The notes beneath the pieces were generated by a model that saw only the letters and a list, made by a program, of their open reading frames with translations, had not been told where the DNA came from and did no database searches. 64,000 bases of DNA from Siphonodentalium dalli. Its lineage: Eukaryota; Mollusca; Scaphopoda; Gadilida; Siphonodentaliidae. The DNA lies in contig CP136065.1 in NCBI GenBank assembly GCA_032622095.1, positions 243,411,474 to 243,475,473 of the forward strand. The letters are read 5' to 3'. Position numbers and translations under genes: made by a program. Numbering within the stretch: position 1 is the stretch's first letter; each line of letters begins with the position of its first letter. Below are positions 47,450 to 57,319 of this stretch, piece by piece.

Positions 47450-47589
47450 CTTTAAATCTCCTGTATCTTTGGTCCTACATTTCTTCGGCTCTCCCCCATG
47501 CACACATTTTTTCACTCTTGAATTTAAGACAACATGGGGTACTTCATCATCAAAGAAATTCACAATATATTTGTGATTACTTCTCAGTG
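47450..47589 (-). CDS. Exon B1 of the duplicated-module gene
   Basis: Acceptor 'ttgtttacag' and donor 'aag|gtatga' bound 140 bases, as in B2. It opens with CA, completing G|CA (Ala) after exon A1, and ends in phase 0. It encodes 46 further residues with 'NHKYIVNFFDDE', 'VKKCVHGGEPKKCRTKD' and 'GDLK'. The conserved 'C.. GG.P.K....KD' stretch is shared with B2. It is short and has no methionine, so it is internal. An intact 254-bp MITE starts 46 bp upstream of its acceptor. Confidence 0.8.
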
Positions 47590-47634
47590 CTGTAAACAAA
47601 TAGTACAGATTTAGAATAAGCATTGTTCAAGGCA

Positions 47635-47888
47635 CAAGCCTTGAAATAGTGTGTCTGTCATTTGCAGAATGAGTTCCACAAAGGGTGAATTTAGTGATGT
47701 TACCCCGCATAGCGGGCTAGCATCACCAAATTCACCCTCTGGGAACCTCATTCTGCTGAGTTGTAAGCAGAATGAGGTCCCCAGAGGGTGAATTTGGTGA
47801 TGCTAGCCCACTATGCAGGGTAGCATCACTAAATTCACCCTCTGTGGACCTCATTCTGCAAATGACAGACACACTATTTCAAGGCTTG
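47635..47888. mobile_element. 254-bp hAT-type MITE, full length
   Basis: Ends 'caagccttgaaatagtg' and 'cactatttcaaggcttg'. The flanks (tcaaggca / attatgca) do not form a clean 8-bp duplication, unlike the other three full copies. Confidence 0.88.
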
Positions 47889-47889
47889 A

Positions 47890-48770
47890 TTATGCAAGGC
47901 AGATTTAATTGTTAATAGCGCTTGTACGCATTGAGCTCCCGAGTACGTCACGAATAATGATATCATATGCTAAAAATAGATTTTCGGACAAACTTTACCA
48001 CGTGTTTGAGAACGCATGCATTTACTGCATGTGTGAGATTGAGAGTGGGTCTATAAAACTAATTGTAACTTTGTTATCTTTTTTAGTTTTTACGTGAAAA
48101 TTTACACATATATCAGGGACATATACTTCTTCCAGAATATTAAAAAACATTTTCAGTTGCTCATTGTATTTTTTTTATTGTTTACGACAAAATAGTCGAA
48201 GTCGGGAAATTCATAAAACTGCGGTATAAACTACCCAGTGTTTGCAGTGTTAGAAAACGCCCAATCAAAATAGTTCTTTAGTAATTGTTTACACCAATTT
48301 GTTTTTCAAAGAATATAGAGTAAACATAGTCCTCTCGGAATATCAAAATAATTAACCCCCAGACAGCCGACACCACGACAATTAATTCACGCTTCACACC
48401 TCGGACTTTGTCAGAGTGTCTGACGAAAACGAAAGTTATCTGTCTAAATGTCCCATTTTCGTGTCGAATGGTGATATAAACCTCATTTGTCAGGTGCATG
48501 GATAAATATGATTATTATATACCATATACAGATTTTAAAACGCTCTTTAATAATATCGTATTTGAGCTGTCATAAACAAACTCTATAATTTCTATTCGAA
48601 ATGGCCCCGTTTTTTTGTTGTTAATTTGTGACTGGATGCCTCGCTCGAAGTACGTTATTTTACTATATAAAACTTCATTGTGTCGCTGAAAGTATGGGAA
48701 ATCAATATATAAGGCATATCTTTTGCCTGTATACGATAAACACCGGGTCATACATTTCAATCCACCAGGT
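47890..48770. other. Intron sequence, possible decayed LINE 3' end
   Basis: Minus-strand frames at 48,278-48,499 and 48,515-48,760 follow the reverse transcriptase relic and may be its eroded 3' part, but I see no diagnostic motif. Confidence 0.35.
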
Positions 48771-48775
48771 CTGCA

Positions 48776-49445
48776 TCAGAAACGATTTGACGATAACATT
48801 AGCACCAAAGATGTTCCCGAACATGAGACATGGGAATAGAGCGAAATGTTTTTGATGAGGCGTGCACAAATATGTAACAGCAGGCTGAGTTTCGTTACAT
48901 TTGCTTGCGATATATTAGTTAGAAGGGAATTTAGATTGTCAATGCGAGAAACAACTAGTGTCAGTACAGCATGCTTCATGGCTCGTTCACTGAGGTATGA
49001 GCGGACTCGACGAAGACAACTAAGATGGAAATATCCTGACTTTAGTATAGATGACACTGTTTTATCGATAGACATTGTTTCATCGAAATAACCACCAAGG
49101 TTACGAAGTGAGTCGACACATGCATTTATTGTTGTGTCTCCCAACTTCACATTGTACAAATGTACTTTGCGTAGCTCCGTCAAAGAATGTTTTGATCCCA
49201 TGACAATAAATTCTGATTTATTATCATTTAGTTTGAGTCTGTTCATGGACATCCATTCACTAATCTCAAGAAAACAGCATTCTAATTATTACATGCTCTT
49301 TTGTATCCCATGTGGTCTTTACGAGAAAAGTCAACTGTCATCGGCATACATGTGGTAGTTGACTGCATGTTTTTTCATAATATCACCAAGGGGCAAAGTA
49401 TAACATAGAAACAGTAGTGGGCCAAGAATAATACTAATAGCAGAC
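48776..49445 (-). pseudogene. LINE reverse transcriptase relic (Jockey/CR1-like)
   Basis: Near 49,440-49,334 the minus strand reads '[18 protein letters not shown]' then '[10 protein letters not shown]' and an in-frame stop (49,331-49,333). YADD is the polymerase catalytic motif (49,338-49,349). After a frame change, 49,252-48,776 continues with 'MNRLKLNDNKSEFIVMGS', 'RNLGGYFDETMSIDK' and 'VSRIDNLNSLL', the usual order in Jockey/CR1-group polymerases. Endonuclease and finger domains are missing and the copy is broken by a stop and a shift. It lies in the A1-B1 intron in the gene's own orientation. Confidence 0.9.
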
Positions 49446-49449
49446 GACT

Positions 49450-50237
49450 AAATAAAATTCCCGTTGTTTGGCGAGACTTTGAGATCCTGTGTGTCTTTTT
49501 GACAGTTCAAGAGATCATGGGTGTCTTTTTGCCAGAAACAATGCGACAATGACCTATTCAGCTTTATTGGGGGCGCTGGTTAGCCTGGAGTCACACATGC
49601 ACACCTGATTGTCGCGGAAGCGAGTTTGCGATATGATGTCATCATGTACGAGCATATTGACTGCCTAGCAGCGTTATGGTAGAATGTTATTCAACTGAGA
49701 ATGGTATACTTTACAACAGGAAGCATGCACCCGAATTTCTTACTTGACAAACCACGAAAAATGACAATTACGAAAATAATGTAATTTACAGTAGTGTTAT
49801 TTATCGAAGTTCTCGGCGCTGTCAGGAAGACAATATTTTGGCCATGACACCGCCTGGATAAAAGTATACATTTCTATTTAAAAACCACTGCAATTTACAA
49901 TGTAAAATGAATATGTGTGTGTATACTTTTATCTAATAAATCATCATACATTCGGCACATCCACGCACATTCGTACATCGAGTGATAGAACGCATGTTAA
50001 TGTTTGTCCGAATCTCCAGCGCCTCGCTGTGAAATTAATTATTTTTAGAACAGATGGTCAATGCGTACAAATGCTATTTTTGGCAGCCCTCTTCCGGGCC
50101 ACAATTACAACAACTCAGTTTTCAAGACTAAAGTTGCAGAAGATAAAATTCATAATCGAGGCGCCCAATGGGTGAACATCACCAACTTCAACTGGGAAAC
50201 TTCTATCTGATCCTAGGTCTACCATAGCAGTTGAGGG
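49450..50237. other. Intron sequence, no exon found
   Basis: No recognised motif. 50,130-50,220 belongs to the long form of the hAT-type MITE (cccaatgggtgaacatcacc). Confidence 0.4.
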
Positions 50238-50366
50238 CCTAAGCAGAATGAGGTCCCCAGAGGGTGAATTTAGTGATGCTAGCCCACTATGCGTGGTAGC
50301 GTCACTAAATTCACCCTCTGGGACCTCATTCTGCAAATTACAGACACACTATTTGCAGGCTTGAAT
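50238..50366. mobile_element. Half-length hAT-type MITE
   Basis: One hairpin ('ggtccccagagggtgaattt' and complement) and the right end 'cactatttgcaggcttg'. Confidence 0.8.
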
Positions 50367-50436
50367 TTCACAGACAGTGAATAATACACAGACAAAACTG
50401 AAGATTGGGTACATTGTTTGTCTATAAAGACATTAA

Positions 50437-51461
50437 CCCTTTACCCAACAAACCGGCCAAAAACGGCCAAATAAAGCTGCAACAGCCTAAATTATCTTGG
50501 GTCTGTCTCAATAAAACCATACAAATATGGATATCATTGGAACCGGCTCATTGACCACATTGTGATAGTTACAGTTATGCCCTGTGCCAATGCATTCTCT
50601 TATATATGCGAGTCGACCATAGGTCGCCTCGCATATATAAGAGAATGCATTGGCCTAAAAAAAAACCTTTTTTTAATACTTTTTACCATTTTTTCTTACA
50701 TTCTTTAACAATTTTATAATTTTTAATGTGTTAGGCCAATGCATTCTCTTATATATGCGAGGCGACCTATGGTCGACTCGCATATATAAGAGAATGCATT
50801 GGCACAGGGCCCTTCTGTTGGGTAAAGAGTTAAAGTCATAATACAGAAGTTTAGTTCGATTGTAAGATCATGGTCAAGTCTGTAGTATATATGCAATGGT
50901 GATCGATATATGTGGGATACATGCAAGTCTGTAGTATATATGCAATGGTGATCGATATATGTGGGATACATGCAAGTCTGTAGTATATATGCAATGGTGA
51001 TCGATATATGTGGGATACATGCAAGTCTGTAGTATATATGCAATGGTGATCGATATATGTGGGATACAGTTTAACCCTTTACCCAACAGAAGGGCCCTGT
51101 GCCAATGCATTCTCTTATATAAGCGAGTCGACCATAGGTCGCCTCGCATATATAAGAGAATGCATTGGCTTAACACATTAAAAATTATAAAATTGTTAAA
51201 AAATGTAAGAAAAAATGGTAAAAATTGTTTTAAAAAGATTTTTTTTAGGCCAATGCATTCTCTTATATATGCGAGGCGACCCATGGTCGACTCGCATATA
51301 TAAGAGAATGCATTGGCACAGGGCATAACTGTAACTATCACAATGTGGTCAAGGAGCCGGTTCCAATGATATCCATATTTGTATGGTTCTATTGAGACAG
51401 ACCGAAGAGATATTTTAGGCTGTTGAAGCTTTTGGTTTTGGCCGGTTTGTTGGGTAAAGGG
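50437..51461. mobile_element. Two TTAA elements in inverted orientation around a 49-bp array
   Basis: Copy 1 (50,437-50,829; TTAA at 50,433-50,436 and 50,830-50,833) has ends 'ccctttacccaacaaaccgg' and 'ggcccttctgttgggtaaag'. Copy 2 (51,075-51,461; TTAA at 51,071-51,074 and 51,462-51,465) is the same element reversed. Between them are four copies of a 49-bp unit (tctgtagtatatatgcaatg..., starts at 50,879, 50,928, 50,977 and 51,026). Each element contains the two mirrored 'ccaatgcattctcttatata' hairpins, so about 1 kb could fold as one palindrome. Confidence 0.88.
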
Positions 51462-51486
51462 TTAAATCTAGATGCAGTGAAGAACC

Positions 51487-51890
51487 CAGGGATTTTTTGG
51501 TGACACCAAATTTACTTTTTCCAAATATTTTGCCAAATGAAAATACTTTTTGCCAAATTATTTTAGAAATTGCCAAGTGCTATCACTGATACATGTAGTA
51601 TCAGTTTCTGCAACACTCAGTCTTATGTTTCGGCAATCGCTGTTTGAACAACTTATTAATATTAATAAACCCGTCACACATCAATACTAATGCTATCAAA
51701 TTAACTGCATCTTGATACAGGTGTTAACTGTCCCTAAGCCTAATAAAACACTGCTAATAAAATTGTAAGTGATTCCTCTTTTCAACTTTCTTGAAGAATT
51801 AAAAAGTGACTTGCCAAATGAAAATATGTTTTGCCAAATGTGAATTAATTTTGCCATTGGCAAATTTGGCAAGTGGCAACGCGAACCCTG
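51487..51890. mobile_element. Candidate small hAT-like element
   Basis: Starts 'cagggattttttggtg' and ends 'ggcaacgcgaaccctg', with 'ttgccaaat' repeated throughout. No duplication was found at the flanks. Confidence 0.35.
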
Positions 51891-52210
51891 TGGTGGGGGG
51901 TCCGGGGGTTCCCCCACAGAAAAAATGCAGTATTTAGAATTTTACTGAGAGGTCAATTTGATCAAGTTTCTCAAGAGTAACTTTGGTAATTTTGATAGAT
52001 GTACCGGGGATTGGAAATGATAGATGTACTAGTAGATGTATGGGATTGGAAATGCTTATAAGTTATTGTCAGATATCTTTTGGTTCAATGGATTATGATT
52101 ATCCTGCTTGAAATGAGACTTACCGTTATCACTCTGATTCATATAATAGACTATTTTCTAAAATTCAATTTAGAAACGCATACATAATAAACTAGTAGTG
52201 CAGAAACAAT
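51891..52210. other. Intron sequence, nothing recognised
   Basis: AT-rich, with a short duplicated 'gatagatgtac' at about 51,994-52,030. Confidence 0.4.
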
Positions 52211-52214
52211 GTCT

Positions 52215-52475
52215 ATTAAGTTATTAATTACACGTAGTACTAATCTCCATGTTAGTTAGTAATTACACGTAGTACTAATCTCCATGTTAGTTAGTAATTA
52301 CATGTAGTACTAATCTCCATGTTAGTTATTAATTACACGTAATACTAATCTCCATGTTAGTTAGTAATTACACGTAGTACTAATCTCCATGTTAGTTAGT
52401 AATTACACGTAGTACTAATCTCCATGTTAGTTATTAATTACACGTAGTACTAATCTCCATGTTAGTTATTAATTT
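52215..52475. repeat. 35-bp tandem array, about seven copies
   Basis: Unit 'ttagttagtaattacacgta' + 'gtactaatctccatg', with few variants (ttagttatt, catgtag). Confidence 0.9.
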
Positions 52476-52846
52476 GGTATTATGAGATCCCACCTGATAG
52501 CCAGGTTAATTTTATCAAATTGTCATTGTTCCTGTACTGTATTGTGTAATTTCACTTGAATTTGATTGAAATAGTGAAGTCTGAAGGCTGAATGATAACA
52601 AACCTAAACTCAAACTATTTGAAGTGTTCACAGATGAAAGCTAAAGCTAAACATACATTACAGTATAATTCCACTTGTTAAACTTAAATCTTTTTGTAAA
52701 CTTAAATGTCTTATGTCAATATTTATAAATGTATTTGTATCTTGTTATGATATGAATTGTGACCTGGAGTTTGGGTGCCCATTTTAAACAGTTACAAGTA
52801 TGAAAACCAGCCTGTATATATCCCTGAGATGCCACATATTTACTAT
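52476..52846. other. Intron sequence, nothing recognised
   Basis: No exon, repeat or open frame of note. Confidence 0.4.
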
Positions 52847-53073
52847 CAGGTGCCTAATAACAGTGTCGGCAGGATTATTAATTTTGGAGAAAATTCCCAA
52901 TGATCGCTATTATTTGGCATTAAAACATAGAGCGAAATTTCCATGATTATTATCAATTTCAGCATAAATCACTATTATTAGGCCATCACAATTATTAGGC
53001 CATCACAATTATTAGGCCATCACTATTATTAGGCCATCACAATTATTAGGCCATCACAATTATTAGGCACCTG
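52847..53073. mobile_element. Small element with 17-bp internal array
   Basis: Ends 'caggtgcctaataa' and 'ttattaggcacctg' (14 bp, perfect). The right half is about five copies of 'attattaggccatcaca', so the end itself has probably been amplified inward. Related to 30,579-30,759. Confidence 0.8.
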
Positions 53074-53136
53074 AGAGTAGAACATGCCTAAGAGTAAGAT
53101 GTTACACTTTTAAGGGAACTCTTCATATACTTTCAG

Positions 53137-53390
53137 CAAGCCTTGAAATAGCGTGCCTGTCATTTGCAGAATGAGGTCCCCAGAGGGTGAATTTAGTGAT
53201 GCTACCCCACAGAGCGGGTTAGCATCACCAAATTCACCCTCTGGGAACCTCATTCTGCTGAGTTGTAAGCAGAATGGGGTCCCCAGAGGGTGAATTTGGT
53301 GATGCTAGCCCGCTATGTGGGGTAGCATCACTAAATTTACCCTCTGGGGACCTCATTCTGCAAATGACAGACACGCTGTCTCAAGGCTTG
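53137..53390. mobile_element. 254-bp hAT-type MITE, intact
   Basis: Perfect duplication actttcag (53,129-53,136 and 53,391-53,398). Ends 'caagccttgaaatagcg' and 'gctgtctcaaggcttg'. Confidence 0.92.
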
Positions 53391-53521
53391 ACTTTCAGTC
53401 TGTTTGAGATTATATCCCGATATGACCAGGTCTATGCTCAGTTTGGAGGAATCGGTATTGCTATTGGATTTAATAATGGATGTGATGTGAAATGAGGATG
53501 ATGAGATGTTAATAGCGTTAA

Positions 53522-53861
53522 CCCTTTGGAGAGTATCTGTAACGTCATATACATGACGCCATGAGTAAATTTAACGTCAACGTCATAGCAATAATTATTA
53601 ACAAGTTCGGGTCAAAAGGGTCCAATAATTCGTTTTAATTTATGTTAATTTTTTGTTAACGTGTGTTATCATAATCGATTGCACTTATACATTTGGGATA
53701 TTATACTAATGAAAATAACACCAATACAAATCATTTATTATAGATATCAGATGATTTATTGAAGTTATGTCTACATAAAATAACACTTCCTGAAACGACA
53801 TATATGTCGTTCTACTCCTCAACCGATAGATGACATATATGACGTTCTACTCGCCAAAGGG
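53522..53861. mobile_element. TTAA-flanked element, third family
   Basis: TTAA at 53,518-53,521 and 53,862-53,865. Ends 'ccctttggagagta' and 'tactcgccaaaggg' (13 of 14 paired). Inside are short palindromes 'gtcatatacatgac' and 'gacatatatgtc'. CCC start and TTAA suggest a piggyBac-type mobiliser. Confidence 0.85.
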
Positions 53862-53865
53862 TTAA

Positions 53866-54805
53866 AGACATATTATGTACTTGTTCGGGTGCGTTAAACT
53901 GATAAGTTAGTATTCAGGCGCTATGCAAACTGGGGGAATATTATAAAGTTATTATACAATGTTGTGTACAGTATGTGTTTTTCTTGTACGAGTCCAGGTT
54001 GTGGTGAAAAGTCATATTGGACGAGACACGCCAGTGTCGAGTCAAATATGACTTTTCACCACAACCTGGACGAGTATAAGAAAAACTCATACTGTACACA
54101 ACATTGTATAATGACATTTTTATTATCCATCTGTATGTTTATCCAAATTTTGGGAATAAAACTTTTGTGGTTATTTTTGGTATTTGTCGCCACTTAATTC
54201 TCGATAAAAGCCTGTATTTTGATCACCAGAAAGCATGATTTGGAAAAGTAAACACGGAAGTAAGAAAAAAATTCAACGCGGAAGTGAAACATCTGCTAAA
54301 ATCCACCAGTGTTGCGCGCGCATCACAATTTCACCGATTCATTTCGCAATAGAGTTAATTCGTGACGTCACGGAGTCCCAATAAAAAGTGATATTGTAGT
54401 CGGGAGTCCAATATGACTTTCGGGAGTCCAATATGACTTTTTCCAGGACTATCACGTGGCGGCTTTTGCCCAATCGGAAATGGTGTTAGTTAAGGGATGG
54501 ATAATAATTTTTTTTACTAACATTGATGAAAATATGAAGCAAATCGACCATACCACTCCACGAAAAACATCGTCTAAAATACGTTGAATTGTAAATATTT
54601 ACTACTCTATTCGGGACGCATATATAGGCGATAAACTAACAAAACTATTTTGCCATCGAGAGTCACTATATTGAACAAATATATAGGAATGACAGTGTGT
54701 GTTGTCAATTTATATAATAATTTTTTTTAAATTACCACTCTGAACAAGATTATTCTCCATTTCGATTTGATCACCCCACCGGGGTGTTTCACATCACTTT
54801 AAGAC
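53866..54805. repeat. Dispersed repeat copy 2 with inserted foldback
   Basis: Outer parts match 7,068-7,170 and 7,355-7,645. The middle holds a foldback (about 53,945-54,115) with near-perfect 70-bp arms ('tacaatgttgtgtacagtat', 'ccaggttgtggtgaaaagtc'). Beyond it, 'gagtccaatatgacttt' is duplicated at about 54,403 and 54,424. The 77-codon + frame at 53,964-54,197 crosses the foldback and is an artefact. Confidence 0.75.
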
Positions 54806-54834
54806 TCTACCCATGAAGATGAAGCAATATGTCT

Positions 54835-55241
54835 GATATTTTCAGAATGAAGTCCACAGAGGGTGAATTTAGTTATGCTACCCTGCATAGTGAGCATATA
54901 AACCACTCACCCTCTGGGGACCTCATTCTGCTTAGGCTTCATCTTCTGGGAAGTACCTATAGTCTCAAATTAACATTGTTTTTAGTTACATTTTCGCTTC
55001 TGTTCAGTTTTTATATCCCCTAATTTGAAGAAGATGAAATGCATAATCAAGTTGACTAATGGGTGAACATCACCAACTTCAATCTGATCCTAGGTCCCCC
55101 ATAGCAGTTGAAGCCTAAGCAGAATGAGAATCCCAGAGGGTGATATTTGGTGATGCTAGCCCACTGTGGGGGATGGCATCACTAAATTCACCCTCTGGGG
55201 ACCTCATTCTGCAAATGTACGACACACTATATTCAGGCTTG
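54835..55241. mobile_element. Long form of the hAT-type MITE
   Basis: Two core hairpins are separated by about 190 bp of extra sequence ('cttcatcttctgggaagtac', 'gggtgaacatcaccaacttc'). The right end is 'cactatattcaggcttg'; the left end is degraded. Extra segments recur at about 25.97, 27.42 and 50.13 kb, so the 254-bp form probably derives from this longer one. Confidence 0.7.
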
Positions 55242-55251
55242 GTAACAGGTA

Positions 55252-55464
55252 CAGCAATGCCCTAAATAATCGATTCCTTAACCATAGCAGAATTATGGGT
55301 AACTTTTCAAGATTTAGTCGGAAATATGGCTTGTTGCCATCCATCAGAAAGCTCTTAGTGAGAGCTTTCCGATGAATGGAAACAAGCCATATTTCCGACT
55401 AAATCCTGAAAAGTTACCCATAATTCTGCTGTGGTTAACGAGTCGATTATTTAGGGCATTACTG
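55252..55464. mobile_element. TA-flanked foldback MITE, third copy
   Basis: Most complete copy. TA at 55,250-55,251 and 55,465-55,466. The ends pair over about 95 bp, with the loop at 'aaagctcttagtgagagctt'. It ends 23 bp before the GT of the exon A1 donor. Confidence 0.88.
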
Positions 55465-55488
55465 TACATGAATGCTTTTTTGTCATAC

Positions 55489-55651
55489 CTGTTTGTCCAA
55501 AGTTCTTCAATCTCACAGATTCTGCTTTGTACTCCACTAAGGTCTCTTGCTCGTGTTTTCTCATCAAAGCTTCAACTCTCTCCTCTGATTCAACCAGCCC
55601 ATTGTATTCACTCCAAGCGACATTGAACAATGACGACCAGGTGCCAGACAT
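55489..55651 (-). CDS. Exon A1 of the duplicated-module gene
   Basis: Donor 'acag|gtatga' and acceptor 'catttgag' bound 163 bases, matching exon A2 exactly. It encodes 'MSGTWSSLFNVAWSEYNGL' and a charged helical region ending 'LKNFGQT', plus one base. A stronger-looking acceptor (ccttccag) lies 11 bases further upstream, but it would change the phase relative to A2, so I prefer the 163-base form. The ATG at its start might alternatively be the initiator if this is the first coding exon; with A2 lacking one, I take it as ordinary sequence. Upstream exons, if any, were not found to the window end. Confidence 0.78.
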
Positions 55652-55834
55652 CTCAAATGATTCTGGAAGGATGGTGATCAGACGTTAGTTAAGTATTCAT
55701 GAGAATGAAAAGGCAATTACTCTCGAGTGTGGAATAAGCAGACATGCACATGTACGCTTAATAATTTTCATATAAAATTACCCCCATACAATTAATATTT
55801 GACCCTGTACGTTATTCAATCCTCAGCCAAATTG

Positions 55835-55980
55835 AAAGTGTCAATGACACAGGAGCTCAACTTGGAGGAATCAGCTGCTTTTACAAGAATCAAACTGAGA
55901 ATCAAGATTATAAGACCTGAGATATATATATATAAAGTAAAATCCAAGATGGCCACTGGTGGCCATGTTTTACAATAAAA
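55835..55980. mobile_element. Partial single-unit copy of the 60,890-63,041 element
   Basis: Carries 'gaaagtgtcaatgacac', 'gagctcaactt' and then 'aaaatccaagatggccactg', 'gtggccatgtttt' in the same order as the left end and first repeat of the large element. Confidence 0.7.
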
Positions 55981-55984
55981 TTCA

Positions 55985-56995
55985 AAATATTTGATACCAC
56001 CCATTTTTTATCCAGCTGCAGAAATATGGAACTACCTCAACCTAAGTGACATAAAATGCAAACTCGTGTTGTGGGGAATGTACTACTTGAACAACACAGT
56101 GGAAATATACATTAAGATTGAAAAGATCAAAATTGCTTTATGCTTAAGTGAGTGTTTTATTATTGACATACCGCATTTTGGCTATACACATTTTATAAGA
56201 ATTTTACCCATAATACCACCATTATACCGGTAGTTGTATTGTGACGACTACATCCATTTGTCTACACCCAACCTACAGTATAGAAAGAGTATGGTATAAG
56301 GAAAACACTCAACACAGTGGGAACCCCACTAAGCCCACCGTGAATCACCGGCATTCAGAGTGATTTTTCCACGGTGATCCACGGTAAACTCGAGTGGATC
56401 GGATTAAGTTGAATAAACAAACGTCCGGGTGACTTGTCCGTGACCACTGGGAATCACCGCGAATCACAGAGAATCGATTCAAAACATCTATATTGTATCA
56501 CGTCATAGCCGAAACCCTTTATTGTAGTTTATTTTAAAACATACACTCAGTGGGCCATGTAGTGTATGCTGCTGTATATTATATTTATATTATGGTTGAT
56601 ATTTTCAAAAATTCCAGAATGATTAACTAGCTACATGTATAGGTAAAATAAATAAACAATTTGTTATTGTGTGGATTTCTTCCGTCCCTCGATCACTTAT
56701 TTTGTATTATTTACACACATATACATGTATATGTATGATATAATGATCCAAGTCCATTAAAACAATTAAATTTGTTTTAATTTATTTTTAATAATGCTAT
56801 CTTTTTTAGCAAAATGTTTAAAAGATCGAAATATGCGTGAAACGCAAATATAGATAACATTCCCTCGTTCATTTGTTCAGGCCCCTAATTCAATGCATGC
56901 AGAACAATATGAGCTACATTTACATGTATTGTTCACTTTGCCATTCAGAATGCAGATTTTATTGTTTCACAATTAAGCGGACCTGGCTAACTCGA
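55985..56995. other. No gene recognised
   Basis: Holds local short repeats of 'gtgaatcaccg' / 'ccacggtgat' at about 56,338-56,470. The 80-codon + frame at 55,991-56,233 is unrecognised. Confidence 0.4.
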
Positions 56996-56999
56996 GCTT

Positions 57000-57313
57000 C
57001 CGAATTATGTATATACGTAATTTGGAAGGAGGTATAAGATATAGGTTGACAATACAGGAAATATTGATATACCGGCATCAAATTCTCATACAAAATATTG
57101 TACATGCGGTAGACTTGGAAATGAATTTCATTACCTCCTAGAGTGCGAAAAATTTAGAAATATAAAAAAAAATTCCTACCCATTATAAATACAAATAAAA
57201 TTAACACAGAAACCAGGTGCGAAATTCTAAGCACGAAAGACCCTGCACTTTTGAAAAAGTTGTGTTCATTTATTAGATTAGTCCTAAAAGAGATTGAAGA
57301 TGACCCCACATGA
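57000..57313 (+). pseudogene. LINE C-terminal relic
   Basis: The + strand reads '...IDIPASNSHTKYCTCGRL' then 'GNEFHYLLECEKFRNI' and, after a one-base shift in an A run, 'INTETRCEILSTKDPALLKK' to a stop (57,311-57,313). The C-x-C-x7-H-x4-C pattern is the same LINE tail as in 2312-3046. Only the end of the protein survives, so it is a 5'-truncated, frameshifted copy. Confidence 0.75.
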
Positions 57314-57319
57314 TAAATC

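Larger units (their letters stand above)
12185..55651 (-). other. Gene model: eight-exon gene with duplicated A-B-C module (5' end may be outside)
   Basis: Exons, in transcript order, are 55,489-55,651, 47,450-47,589, 42,818-43,084, 34,115-34,277, 28,510-28,649, 25,270-25,509, 19,899-20,023 and 12,185-12,422. All junctions keep the frame (A ends with one base, B starts with two; B/C, C/A and C/D join in phase 0; D ends with two, E starts with one). If spliced as one mRNA they encode about 491 residues: two diverged 181-190-residue modules, an acidic linker and a coiled-coil tail. The module has conserved aromatic W..L/F.. AWSEY, a GG.P.K block, a CPA/CTA-K...E...FP core and histidines. This resembles the CARF/ALS2CR8 family of nuclear proteins, but the link is by motif memory only. 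Two separate genes remain possible. Confidence 0.6.
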
